A DNA stretch of 64,000 bases from assembly GCA_022770365.1 (NCBI GenBank), contig JALEHU010000065.1:1-64000 (forward strand). Direction: 5' to 3'. Shown one piece after another: positions 42,778 to 50,667 of this stretch (position 1 is the stretch's first letter; the number at the start of each line of letters is the position of its first letter). The translations under genes and the position numbers were made by a program. The DNA is from Blautia sp. (GTDB taxonomy: Bacteria; Bacillota; Clostridia; Lachnospirales; Lachnospiraceae). The notes under the pieces were generated by a model. That model was not told the origin of the DNA and ran no database searches. It was given only the letters and a program-made list of their open reading frames with translations.

Positions 42778-42806
42778 TTGACATCTATATAAATTGTCAG
42801 TAAACT
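42778..42806 (+). promoter_or_regulatory. Promoter of the XdhC-family gene
   Basis: TTGACA at 42778-42783 and TAAACT at 42801-42806 are 17 bases apart, about 37 bases before the start codon. Confidence 0.75.
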
Positions 42807-42843
42807 GAGTGATATCAGACCAGATGACAGGAGTGGCGGATAG

Positions 42844-43827
42844 ATGTATAAGGATATTTACCGGGTACTGGAACGGACAGGAAGAGTAAAAACTGCAGTG
42901 ATCCTTTCCGGAGAAATGAAAGGATGCCGCTGTATGGAGAAGGATGGAGAATGGATTACAGGCGACAGGGACTGGAATCCCTTTCTGGAACAGATGAATG
43001 AGACAGCGGAGACCAAGATCATAAAAGCGGGAGAAACGGAGATACTCGTAGAGATTTTCTGTAAAAGTCCGCGGCTTATTATCTTAGGAGGAGGGCATGT
43101 ATCGTGTCCGACAGCCAAAATCGGAAAGATGCTGGGATTTCATGTGACGGTTATGGACGATCGTGAGGAATTTCTTACCAGAGAACGTTTTCCGGAAGCA
43201 GATCTTCTGATAAAAGGAAGCTTTGAAGAACTTTCTGAGAAAATACCTGTTTACGAAAATGCATATTATGTAGTGGTTACAAGAGGACATAAGGGTGATA
43301 CAGTCTGTGCACGCCAGATTCTCAGGCGGCCCTATGTTTATTTCGGAATGATCGGAAGCAGGACTAAAGTGCGCCTTACCCGTGAAAACCTGCTGGAAGA
43401 TGGATATACGGAAGAACAGATTGATACAATTCATGCACCTATAGGGCTTCCTATCGGCGGACAGCTTCCTGAAGAAATTGCAGTCAGTATCACAGCAGAA
43501 ATCGTACAGGAAAAGAACCGCAGGCAGACTTCTTTTGTGGATGAGAAAGTTGCGGAGGAAATCCTTAAAGGAAGACATGGTGTACTGATGACAATCGTTA
43601 AGAAAAGCGGTTCCTCTCCACGTGGAGTGGGAAGCAGGATGTTTCTTGATGAAAACGGTAATTCCTGGGGAAGTATCGGTGGAGGAAGTGTGGAATTTGA
43701 AGCAATGAAGCATGCATCTTCTGTAAAAGACACAGAAATCCGTAAATACGGCCTCTCTGTAAATGATGACAGAAATCTCGGAATGGTCTGCGGCGGAAGG
43801 GTAGAGATACTGTTTGAAAGAGTATAA
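42844..43827 (+). CDS. XdhC/CoxI-family molybdenum hydroxylase maturation protein with permuted domains
   Basis: The 327-residue protein has both domains of the XdhC family but in inverted order. The Rossmann XdhC_C part comes first (LIILGGGHVSCPTAK near residue 79; YFGMIGSRTKV near 165; IGLPIGGQLPEEIAVSITAE near 200). The XdhC_CoxI domain comes last (VKKSGSSPRGVGSRMF near 247; GSIGGGSVEFEA near 270; GMVCGGRVEILFE at the end). XdhC proteins bind molybdenum cofactor and protect or sulphurate it before insertion. It has its own promoter and lies 20 kb from the hydroxylase operon it probably serves. AGGAGTGG precedes ATG 42844. Confidence 0.82.
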   Translation: MYKDIYRVLERTGRVKTAVILSGEMKGCRCMEKDGEWITGDRDWNPFLEQMNETAETKIIKAGETEILVEIFCKSPRLIILGGGHVSCPTAKIGKMLGFHVTVMDDREEFLTRERFPEADLLIKGSFEELSEKIPVYENAYYVVVTRGHKGDTVCARQILRRPYVYFGMIGSRTKVRLTRENLLEDGYTEEQIDTIHAPIGLPIGGQLPEEIAVSITAEIVQEKNRRQTSFVDEKVAEEILKGRHGVLMTIVKKSGSSPRGVGSRMFLDENGNSWGSIGGGSVEFEAMKHASSVKDTEIRKYGLSVNDDRNLGMVCGGRVEILFERV

Positions 43828-43835
43828 AAAAGTAC

Positions 43836-43865
43836 TTGCGCAACATAGTAGAAATAAGGTATAGT
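43836..43865 (+). promoter_or_regulatory. Probable promoter of the SH3-type lipoprotein gene
   Basis: TTGCGC at 43836-43841 and TATAGT at 43860-43865 are 18 bases apart. Confidence 0.5.
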
Positions 43866-43967
43866 GAGTAGTATGAATGTAACTGTTCCGTGTATATGGA
43901 GATACGGGACAGATACCAATGAATTTTGCTTGAAAGACAGCGATGTGTTTTCAAAGGAGGAAATATC

Positions 43968-44408
43968 ATGAAAAAATGTGGACTGCTGATTTTGCTTCTG
44001 GGACTGATGTTCTGCGTTCCAGGATGCGGTTATGATACTGGTGGAGAGGATCCGACAGTTACGATCATTAAAGCAACACCGACACCGGAACCGACTCCGA
44101 CTCCTGAAGTGACTCCGACTCCTGAAGTGACTCCAACACCGGAACCAGTGATCGAGCAGACAGCCAGTGGTGTTAATATTGAGAAAAAAGACGGAATTTA
44201 TGTTGCTGCTACAGATCTGAATCTCCGTGATGACTGCAGCGCAGAGGCGAACTTTATTACTTCTGTACCGGCAGGAACAGAGCTTACCAGCACAGGTGTC
44301 AGTGATAATGGCTGGATTCAGATTTCCTATAACGGAACGACCTGCTATGCAAGCGGTGACTATGTGACAGCAAAGGATACGTCTGCTGCCGCTGAAGAAG
44401 CACAATAA
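43968..44408 (+). CDS. Lipoprotein with proline-rich spacer and bacterial SH3 domain
   Basis: The 146-residue product has a signal peptide with a lipobox (VPGC, lipidated Cys20), then a threonine/proline spacer with repeated TPTPEP/TPEV units (residues ~35-60), and an SH3b-type domain (YVAATDLNLRDDCSAEANFI near 83). Such domains often bind cell-wall peptide; the spacer would extend it into the wall. The DNA of the spacer carries near-identical 18-base repeats (around 44090-44130), suggesting slippage-variable length. AAAGGAGG lies seven bases before ATG 43968; an upstream in-frame extension is not supported. Confidence 0.8.
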   Translation: MKKCGLLILLLGLMFCVPGCGYDTGGEDPTVTIIKATPTPEPTPTPEVTPTPEVTPTPEPVIEQTASGVNIEKKDGIYVAATDLNLRDDCSAEANFITSVPAGTELTSTGVSDNGWIQISYNGTTCYASGDYVTAKDTSAAAEEAQ

Positions 44409-44460
44409 ATAATCATAAACCTACAGGAGAAGGAATTGGAACTTCCCTGATTAAAAAGCA

Positions 44461-44488
44461 AAAACTGAGGATGATGTCCTCAGTTTTT
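44461..44488. terminator. Bidirectional terminator between the lipoprotein gene and luxS
   Basis: AAAACTGAGGA (44461-44471) pairs with TCCTCAGTTTT (44477-44487), giving T runs on both strands. Confidence 0.85.
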
Positions 44489-44509
44489 TGCATATTTATG
44501 AACCTGATA

Positions 44510-44989
44510 CTATTCAGGATACACAAGACGGTCCGGCTTTATGTCGTACAGAACTTCATTGAGATATCTGTCCGCAAGATATTTCGCCATTGGAAGATTC
44601 ATATCAAGATAATTGCCGCAGTCTTTGGCAGAAGCGCCCGGAACATCACCTTCAAAGTCACGGATAAATTCAAAGGTTTCGATCATAAGCGGAACAATAT
44701 CTTCGGATTTATAATCACCGTTGAGGAGAAGGTAATTGCCTGTGCGGCATCCCATTGGTCCCCAGTAGATCATTTTCGGGCCGAAAACAGGATGATTGCG
44801 AAGAAATGTGGCAGCAAGATGTTCGATCGTATGGAGCTCTGCAGTGTTCATGACAGGCTCTTCATTAGGGGAAGTCATGCGGATATCAAAAGTGGTGATA
44901 ACAGTATCCCCCGCCGGATCTTTGCGGGAAACATAAATGCCCGGCTGAAGCTTCAGGTGGTCTATGGTAAAACTGGTGATTTTTTTCAT
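44510..44989 (-). CDS. luxS: S-ribosylhomocysteine lyase
   Basis: The 159-residue protein has the zinc-binding HTIEH motif (H53, H57) with catalytic E56, C81 in GPMGCRTGNY and the third ligand C124 in KDCGNYLDM. LuxS converts S-ribosylhomocysteine to homocysteine and the autoinducer-2 precursor, recycling the methyl cycle. Length is normal. AGAGAGGC precedes the ATG at 44989. It is transcribed alone from a promoter placed back to back with that of trpS. Confidence 0.96.
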   Translation of the reverse strand: MKKITSFTIDHLKLQPGIYVSRKDPAGDTVITTFDIRMTSPNEEPVMNTAELHTIEHLAATFLRNHPVFGPKMIYWGPMGCRTGNYLLLNGDYKSEDIVPLMIETFEFIRDFEGDVPGASAKDCGNYLDMNLPMAKYLADRYLNEVLYDIKPDRLVYPE

Positions 44990-45070
44990 AGCAGATGCCT
45001 CTCTTTCTGTTCTGAGTTTGTCTTCTTGTATTCGGGTGAAATCTATAAATCCCCGAAACTTACCATATGT

Positions 45071-45099
45071 ATTTTAACAGAGGAGAGGACAGGATGCAA
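45071..45099 (-). promoter_or_regulatory. Promoter of luxS
   Basis: On the minus strand TTGCAT (45099-45094) and TAAAAT (45076-45071) are 17 bases apart. Confidence 0.65.
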
Positions 45100-45103
45100 G
45101 TAA

Positions 45104-45132
45104 TTGACTTTCTTTTGGCTGAGTGATAAACT
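45104..45132 (+). promoter_or_regulatory. Promoter of trpS
   Basis: TTGACT at 45104-45109 and TAAACT at 45127-45132 are 17 bases apart. Its -35 box is four bases from the -35 box of the luxS promoter. The ~90-base leader shows no T-box signature. Confidence 0.65.
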
Positions 45133-45227
45133 GTCTACAAAAAGGATGCAGGAATCCGGAAGACTGTTTTTGGATGTCTGCTGTCTGATTACTATACGAT
45201 GATGACATATAGTTGGAGGAAAAAATC

Positions 45228-46232
45228 ATGATTGACGGAAAGAAAATTTTGTTCAGCGGAATGCAGGCAACGGGAAATTTAACACTTGGCAATTACCTTG
45301 GTGCACTGAAAAACTGGCTGACTTTAAGTGACGAATATGAATGCTTTTACAGCGTTGTTGATATGCACTCGATTACCGTCCGGCAGGATCCGGCAGAGCT
45401 TCGCAAACGTGCCAGAAATCTTCTGACCCTCTATATTGCGGCAGGACTTGATCCTGAGAAAAACTGCATCTATTATCAGTCACATGTATCAGGTCATGCA
45501 GAACTTGCATGGATTCTGAACTGCTTTACCTACATGGGCGAGCTGAACCGTATGACTCAGTTTAAGGACAAGGCTGCAAAGCATGCAGACAACATTAATG
45601 CGGGACTTTTTACCTATCCGGTACTTATGGCTGCGGATATCCTTCTTTATCAGGCGGATGTGGTCCCGGTGGGCGTGGATCAGATGCAGCATCTGGAACT
45701 TACCCGTAATATTGCAGAACGTTTTAATAATATATACGGAGATGTATTTACAGTTCCTGAAGCCTATATCGGCAAGGTCGGAGCTAAAATTATGAGTCTG
45801 CAGGATCCGGCCAAAAAGATGTCCAAATCCGACGAAAATCCGAACGGCAGTATTTATCTGATGGATGATCCGGATACCATCATCCGCAAATGCAAACGTG
45901 CGGTGACAGATTCCGAAGGATGCATCCGTTATACCGATGCACAGCCGGGTATCAAAAACCTGATCGATATTTACAGTGCATGTACAGGCAAAACACCGGA
46001 TGAAACAGTCAGAGAGTTCGAAGGCAAAGGTTACGGTGAACTGAAACCTGCAGTGGGCGAAGCCGTGATCAGTGTCCTGAAACCTCTTCAGGAAGAATAC
46101 GCACGTCTTTCCAAAGACAAAGCTTTCATTGATTCTGTGATTAAAGCGAATGCGGAAAAAGCCAATTATTATGCAGCCAAGACACTGCGCAAGGTACAGA
46201 GAAAAGTTGGTTTTCCGGACAGGATCCGCTGA
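45228..46232 (+). CDS. trpS: Tryptophan-tRNA ligase
   Basis: The 334-residue class I aminoacyl-tRNA synthetase has TGNLTLGNYLGALKNW at about residues 15-30 (HIGH-type motif) and AKKMSKSDENPNG near 202 (KMSKS). It charges tRNA-Trp with tryptophan in the cytoplasm. ATG 45228 has GGAGGA at the right spacing; the in-frame TTG 45213 overlaps that site. Length is normal for bacterial TrpS. Confidence 0.96.
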   Translation: MIDGKKILFSGMQATGNLTLGNYLGALKNWLTLSDEYECFYSVVDMHSITVRQDPAELRKRARNLLTLYIAAGLDPEKNCIYYQSHVSGHAELAWILNCFTYMGELNRMTQFKDKAAKHADNINAGLFTYPVLMAADILLYQADVVPVGVDQMQHLELTRNIAERFNNIYGDVFTVPEAYIGKVGAKIMSLQDPAKKMSKSDENPNGSIYLMDDPDTIIRKCKRAVTDSEGCIRYTDAQPGIKNLIDIYSACTGKTPDETVREFEGKGYGELKPAVGEAVISVLKPLQEEYARLSKDKAFIDSVIKANAEKANYYAAKTLRKVQRKVGFPDRIR

Positions 46233-46258
46233 CATTTCTGAATTTTCTGTGAAAAGAA

Positions 46259-46286
46259 TTGTATTTTTGCAGCAGCCGGATATAAT
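46259..46286 (+). promoter_or_regulatory. Promoter of the cyclophilin lipoprotein operon
   Basis: TTGTAT at 46259-46264 and TATAAT at 46281-46286 are 16 bases apart. Confidence 0.65.
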
Positions 46287-46322
46287 GGTGGTTAATTAAT
46301 TCAGAATATGGAGGAAAGTGTA

Positions 46323-47099
46323 ATGAAACATAAAGTTTTGGCAGTGCTTCTGGCATCCGTAATGACAGCGGGGATGTTAGCAGGATGCGGAAGCAGTACT
46401 GATAACGGAACAAAGAATAAGAGTACCGGAGAGGCAGTCAGCGAAGAAGAGGCTGAGGCAGCAGGCTTTACGGATGGAGAAGAGCCCGGCACAGAAGAAG
46501 ACGGCACTTCTGACACAGAAGATGCGGAAACATTCTCGGAGTCTGAAGCGGATACTGCTTCCGTAACAGATAACGATGTTCTGGATACAAGTACGGAACT
46601 GGAAGGCAAGCATCACGCGGAAATCGTCATTAAAGATTATGGTGAGATTGACGTGGAACTTGATGCGGATGCAGCTCCGATCACGGTAACCAATTTTGTG
46701 AAACTTGCCCAGGAGGGCTTTTATGACGGTCTGACATTCCACCGTATTATAGATGGATTTATGATGCAGGGCGGTGACCCTCTCGGTAATGGAACCGGCG
46801 GTTCAGAAGCAACAATCAAAGGTGAATTCACGGATAATGGTGTGAAGAATGAGCTTTCTCACACGAAAGGCGCTATATCCATGGCACGTTCCTCTGATCC
46901 GGACAGTGCAAGTTCCCAGTTCTTTATCGTACAGTCTGACAGTACATTCCTGGACGGACAGTACGCAGCCTTTGGATATGTCACGGAAGGACAGGATATT
47001 GTAGATAAGATCTGTGCTGATGCGCAGCCTACCGATAACAATGGAACGATTCCTGCTGAAAAACAGCCGGTAATCGAAAGTGTTACAATTGTTGACTGA
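46323..47099 (+). CDS. Peptidyl-prolyl cis-trans isomerase lipoprotein (cyclophilin type)
   Basis: The 258-residue product has a signal peptide with lipobox LAGC (Cys22), an acidic, Ser/Thr-rich linker (residues ~25-90) and a cyclophilin domain: FVKLAQEGFYDGLTFHRIID near 123, GFMMQGGDP, SMARSSDPDSASSQFFI and AAFGYVTEG. It would speed proline isomerisation in proteins outside the membrane. ATG 46323 follows GGAGGAAA; ATG 46308 is in frame but overlaps that site. Its stop overlaps the rnhB start by one base. Confidence 0.88.
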   Translation: MKHKVLAVLLASVMTAGMLAGCGSSTDNGTKNKSTGEAVSEEEAEAAGFTDGEEPGTEEDGTSDTEDAETFSESEADTASVTDNDVLDTSTELEGKHHAEIVIKDYGEIDVELDADAAPITVTNFVKLAQEGFYDGLTFHRIIDGFMMQGGDPLGNGTGGSEATIKGEFTDNGVKNELSHTKGAISMARSSDPDSASSQFFIVQSDSTFLDGQYAAFGYVTEGQDIVDKICADAQPTDNNGTIPAEKQPVIESVTIVD

Positions 47100-47860
47100 T
47101 GATGAAGAGTATAAGTGAGATTAAAGCAGAAATCGCGGCTGCTTCCATAGAAGAATACAGCATATTATATGAAACATATGGTGACGATCAAAGGGCAGGT
47201 GTGAAGAAGCTGCTTGATCAGTGCAGAAAAAAAGAAGACACCCTTCGCAAAGAAAAACTGCGGACAGAAGAGATGAAAAAGTTCGAGCATAAATACGAAC
47301 ATCTTGGATATCTGTGCGGAATTGATGAAGTGGGAAGGGGGCCGCTGGCAGGTCCGGTGGTGGCCTGCGCGGTGATTCTTCCGAAGGACTGTAATATTCT
47401 GTATTTAAATGATTCCAAACAGCTGAGTGCCGGGAAACGGGAAGGACTGTATGATATCATTCTGCGGGAAGCGGTATCTGTAGGGCTTGGAATGGTCGGG
47501 CCTGCGCGTATTGATGAGATTAATATTCTGCAGGCCACATATGAAGCCATGCGTGAAGCCATCAGCAAGTTGTCAGTAGTTCCGCAGCTCCTTCTGAATG
47601 ACGCGGTGACCATTCCGGAAGTACAGATTCCTCAGGTGCCGATCATTAAGGGGGATGCCAGGAGTATTTCTATTGCCGCAGCCAGTATCGTGGCAAAAGT
47701 TACCAGGGACAGGATGATGACAGAGTACGATACAGTTATGCCGGAATATGGATTCGCTTCGAATAAAGGCTATGGTTCCGCGGCACATATTGAGGCGATC
47801 CGCAAATATGGTCCAAGCCCTGTTCACAGAGCAAGTTTTATAAAAAACATAGTAAAATGA
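47099..47860 (+). CDS. rnhB: Ribonuclease HII
   Basis: The 253-residue protein has the active-site block CGIDEVGRGPLAGPVVA with D76 and E77, a later NDSKQLSAGKRE segment, and AAASIVAKVTRDRMM typical of RNase HII. It cuts the RNA strand of RNA-DNA hybrids and single ribonucleotides in DNA. An N-terminal extension of about 70 residues with a coiled-coil-like charged region precedes the catalytic domain, as in Firmicute RnhB. It starts within the stop codon of the upstream gene, so translation is likely coupled; ATG 47102 is equally possible. Confidence 0.94.
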   Translation: MMKSISEIKAEIAAASIEEYSILYETYGDDQRAGVKKLLDQCRKKEDTLRKEKLRTEEMKKFEHKYEHLGYLCGIDEVGRGPLAGPVVACAVILPKDCNILYLNDSKQLSAGKREGLYDIILREAVSVGLGMVGPARIDEINILQATYEAMREAISKLSVVPQLLLNDAVTIPEVQIPQVPIIKGDARSISIAAASIVAKVTRDRMMTEYDTVMPEYGFASNKGYGSAAHIEAIRKYGPSPVHRASFIKNIVK

Positions 47861-47911
47861 ATGTGAAAGTACTTAAGATACCTACACCTGATTTGAAAAG
47901 AATGAATCTAT

Positions 47912-48358
47912 TTGACGGATACATATCAGAAACATGGTAAATCCAAAGCCGTGGATGCTTCAAAGAAGAAAAATACAAAAAGAAAAAATCCGGTTAAAAC
48001 CACTTTCAATAAAAGAGAGATCGGAAGTATGTTTGAAAAAATGGCTGCCGATTATCTGGAATCTCAGGGAGTGACGATACTGGAGAGAAATTACCGGTGC
48101 AGAATGGGAGAACTGGATCTGATCGCAAGAGAAGACCGATGTCTTATTTTTGCAGAGGTGAAATACCGCAATGCCACAGGGAACGGCAGCGCAGCGGAAG
48201 CAGTAGACTTCAGGAAGCAGCGTACCATCAGCCGTGTGGCATCGTTTTATCTTATGAGTCATTATGACAGGATTGATTTTCCATGTCGTTTTGATGTTCT
48301 TGCCATTGAACAGGGAAGGATTTACTGGTATAAGAATGCCTTTGATTACTGCACCTGA
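47912..48358 (+). CDS. YraN/UPF0102 family putative endonuclease
   Basis: The protein has the YraN core: GSMFEKMAADYLESQGVTIL near residue 38, RNYRCRMGELDLIARED near 59 and FAEVKYRNATGNGSAAEAV near 80. The E-x-D...E-V-K pattern is that of restriction-endonuclease-like nucleases. The family usually lies beside rnhB, as here; its role is unproven. The start is uncertain: TTG 47912 gives 148 residues with a lysine-rich tail before the core and has no clear ribosome site, and internal starts would shorten it. Confidence 0.8.
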   Translation: MTDTYQKHGKSKAVDASKKKNTKRKNPVKTTFNKREIGSMFEKMAADYLESQGVTILERNYRCRMGELDLIAREDRCLIFAEVKYRNATGNGSAAEAVDFRKQRTISRVASFYLMSHYDRIDFPCRFDVLAIEQGRIYWYKNAFDYCT

Positions 48359-48373
48359 AAAAAGGAGAAACTG

Positions 48374-49222
48374 ATGAAAATAAACTGGCACAGCGATGAC
48401 TGCAGGAAAATGAAAGTTCATGAAAAAAATGGCGTTACATATCTTACATATCCGCAGCTGGATGAACTGGAAGGATATGTTCATTGTTTCAGCACACGAC
48501 TGGGAGGCGTGAGCGAAGGAATTTATTCGTCTATGAATCTCAGCTTTACCAGAGGAGACTGTGAGGAAGCAGTTGCAGAGAATTATCGCAGGATCTCCGG
48601 CGCACTGGGATTTCGGCCGGAAGATATCGTTACATCCAATCAGACTCATACGACGAATGTGCGCGTAGTGACGGAGGCTGATAAGGGGTGCGGTGTTGTA
48701 AAACCCCGTCTTTTTGAGGATGTTGACGGTATGGTGACTGATATTCCGGGAATCGTTCTGGCTACGTTTTATGCTGATTGTGTGCCGCTTTATTTCATTG
48801 ATCCTGTACACAGGGCAATCGGACTGTCTCATTCAGGATGGCGCGGGACAGCAGGGCGTATGGGTCTGGCAACTGTAAACAGGATGAAACAGGAATATGG
48901 TTCCGATCCGTCCCGGATGTATGCGGCGATAGGGCCGTCTATTTGTCAGAAGTGTTATGAAGTCAGTGAAGATGTGATAATAGAGTTTCGGAAGGCTTTT
49001 CTGCCGGAACAGTGGGATTCAATTTATTATGCCAAAGATGGCGGCAAATATCAGCTTGATCTGTGGATGGCCAATAAGATCATTCTCACGGAAGCCGGCA
49101 TACCGGAAAATCATATTTCCATGCCGAATCTGTGTACATGCTGTAATCCGGATTTTCTGTTTTCACACAGAGCATCTCATGGAAAACGGGGAAATCTCGG
49201 TGCCTTTCTTGGAATCAAATAA
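48374..49222 (+). CDS. pgeF: PgeF/YfiH-family protein (laccase-domain)
   Basis: The 282-residue protein has the family motifs FSTRLGGVSEGIYSSMNLSF near residue 38, NQTHTTNVRVV near 96, FYADCVPLYFIDP near 137 and SHSGWRGTAGRM near 156, plus a late CTCCNPDFLFSHR. The conserved His and Cys residues bind zinc or copper. Members are annotated as polyphenol oxidase, purine nucleoside phosphorylase/adenosine deaminase (FAMIN-like) or peptidoglycan editing factor; sequence does not decide. AAAGGAGAAACTG precedes the start. Confidence 0.87.
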   Translation: MKINWHSDDCRKMKVHEKNGVTYLTYPQLDELEGYVHCFSTRLGGVSEGIYSSMNLSFTRGDCEEAVAENYRRISGALGFRPEDIVTSNQTHTTNVRVVTEADKGCGVVKPRLFEDVDGMVTDIPGIVLATFYADCVPLYFIDPVHRAIGLSHSGWRGTAGRMGLATVNRMKQEYGSDPSRMYAAIGPSICQKCYEVSEDVIIEFRKAFLPEQWDSIYYAKDGGKYQLDLWMANKIILTEAGIPENHISMPNLCTCCNPDFLFSHRASHGKRGNLGAFLGIK

Positions 49223-49264
49223 AGAAAAGAATAAAGTAAAGATTAATGATAAAAAAATAAAGAT

Positions 49265-49302
49265 AAAAAAGAAGTTCCTGAATAAACGGGAACTTCTTTT
49301 TT
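49265..49302. terminator. Bidirectional terminator between pgeF and prs
   Basis: AAAAAAGAAGTTCC (49265-49278) pairs with GGAACTTCTTTTTT (49289-49302), providing T runs for both strands. Confidence 0.88.
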
Positions 49303-49335
49303 ATACTTTAGTCAGATACGGTTTTTATACTATAA

Positions 49336-50508
49336 TCAGCGACGATTTACTTTTTTCATTAATTCCATGATCTTTTCGTTGCTGGAACGGACTTTTTCTA
49401 CGGAGACATCGTGATTGATGATGTCGATGATACTTGCAAGATACTTGCTCATATTTGCTTCAACATAATAAGGTTTGGTAAGCAGTTCAGGGAGACGATA
49501 GTTCAGGTTGGTGGTGATCACCTTATCAAGCCATCCCTTATTATAGTAATCATCAAACTTGGCCAGTCCGTCAGTAAAAAGACCATAAGTGGTACAGATA
49601 AATACACGGTTGGCCTTGCGTTCTTTGATCTGCTTGGCCACGTCAAGCATACTCTCACCGGAGGAAATCATGTCATCAATGATGACAACGTCCTTGCCTT
49701 CCACAGAATCACCGAGAAATTCATGAGCAACGATCGGATTCTTGCCATTAACGATGGTGGAATAGTCACGTCTTTTGTAAAACATACCCATATCCACGCC
49801 GAGAATATTGGAAAAGTAAACGGCTCTGGACATGGCTCCTTCATCTGGGCTTATGATCATCAAATGGTCGTTGTCAAGCCTGAAGTCCGGTACACTTTTT
49901 ACAAGGGCCTTTAAAAACTGATAGGTCGGGAAAAAGTTGTCAAAACCATTAAGAGGAATTGAGTTCTGCACACGCGGGTCGTGTGCGTCGAAGGTGATAA
50001 AATTGGATACGCCCATATCACTGAGTTCCTTTAATGCAAGAGCACAGTCGAGGGACTCTCTCTTTGTACGTCTGTGCTGACGCCCTTCATAAAGGAACGG
50101 CATAATAACATTGATTCTGTGTGCCTTGCCGGTAGCGGCGGAGATGATTCTCTTTAGATCCTGGTAATGATTGTCAGGAGACATATGATTCTCATGACCA
50201 CATACAGTATAAGTCTGACTGTAGTTGGTAATGTCTACCATGATAAAAAGATCCGTTCCACGGACAGATTCCTTGATATAGCCCTTGCCCTCACCGGTTC
50301 CAAAACGAACACATTCACATTCAACAAGAAAAGAATCTTCGCTGTAACCCTGCGGGATGGTTCCCGGCTGCTTCTTGGTCACAAGCTCCTTGCGGAATTT
50401 GACCAGTTTTTTGTCTACTTCATGAGCAAGATCCTGACAGCCTGCCAATGCGGCGATCCGGATCGGTGCAACCGGAAGAGATTTCTCAAGTAACTCTATA
50501 TTAGGCAT
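49336..50508 (-). CDS. prs: Ribose-phosphate pyrophosphokinase (PRPP synthetase)
   Basis: The 390-residue protein has the phosphoribosyltransferase-type features SAATGKAHRINVIMPFLYEG near residue 125, QHRRTKRESLDCALALKEL, FDAHDPRVQ near 170 and the PRPP loop VVIIDDMISSGESM near 276. It makes PRPP for purine, pyrimidine and NAD synthesis. It is longer than classical Prs (about 315 residues), as in Lachnospiraceae-type enzymes. ATG 50508 follows GGAGGAATATT on the minus strand. Confidence 0.9.
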   Translation of the reverse strand: MPNIELLEKSLPVAPIRIAALAGCQDLAHEVDKKLVKFRKELVTKKQPGTIPQGYSEDSFLVECECVRFGTGEGKGYIKESVRGTDLFIMVDITNYSQTYTVCGHENHMSPDNHYQDLKRIISAATGKAHRINVIMPFLYEGRQHRRTKRESLDCALALKELSDMGVSNFITFDAHDPRVQNSIPLNGFDNFFPTYQFLKALVKSVPDFRLDNDHLMIISPDEGAMSRAVYFSNILGVDMGMFYKRRDYSTIVNGKNPIVAHEFLGDSVEGKDVVIIDDMISSGESMLDVAKQIKERKANRVFICTTYGLFTDGLAKFDDYYNKGWLDKVITTNLNYRLPELLTKPYYVEANMSKYLASIIDIINHDVSVEKVRSSNEKIMELMKKVNRR

Positions 50509-50563
50509 AATATTCCTCCTCAAAGAAACAAATTATATGGAAAAATAAATCATATATACTACA

Positions 50564-50592
50564 TTTATAACATTTGCCCTAAATCTCGTCAA
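50564..50592 (-). promoter_or_regulatory. Promoter of prs
   Basis: On the minus strand TTGACG (50592-50587) and TATAAA (50569-50564) are 17 bases apart. Confidence 0.7.
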
Positions 50593-50600
50593 GGAATTTA

Positions 50601-50629
50601 TTGATTTTTACATTCAAAATTGGTATGAT
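50601..50629 (+). promoter_or_regulatory. Promoter of the DUF512-der-plsY-gpsA operon
   Basis: TTGATT at 50601-50606 and TATGAT at 50624-50629 are 17 bases apart. It is placed back to back with the prs promoter. Confidence 0.65.
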
Positions 50630-50667
50630 AAATTAGATGTAACTGAAAAAGTTAAACGGAGAACAGA

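Noticed and set aside
45133-45227. T-box leader before trpS
   Set aside because: The leader is about 90 bases long and has no T-box motif or terminator/antiterminator pair.
47902-47940. Small reading frame MNLFDGYISETW before yraN
   Set aside because: It has only 12 codons, no ribosome site, and overlaps the likely yraN start.
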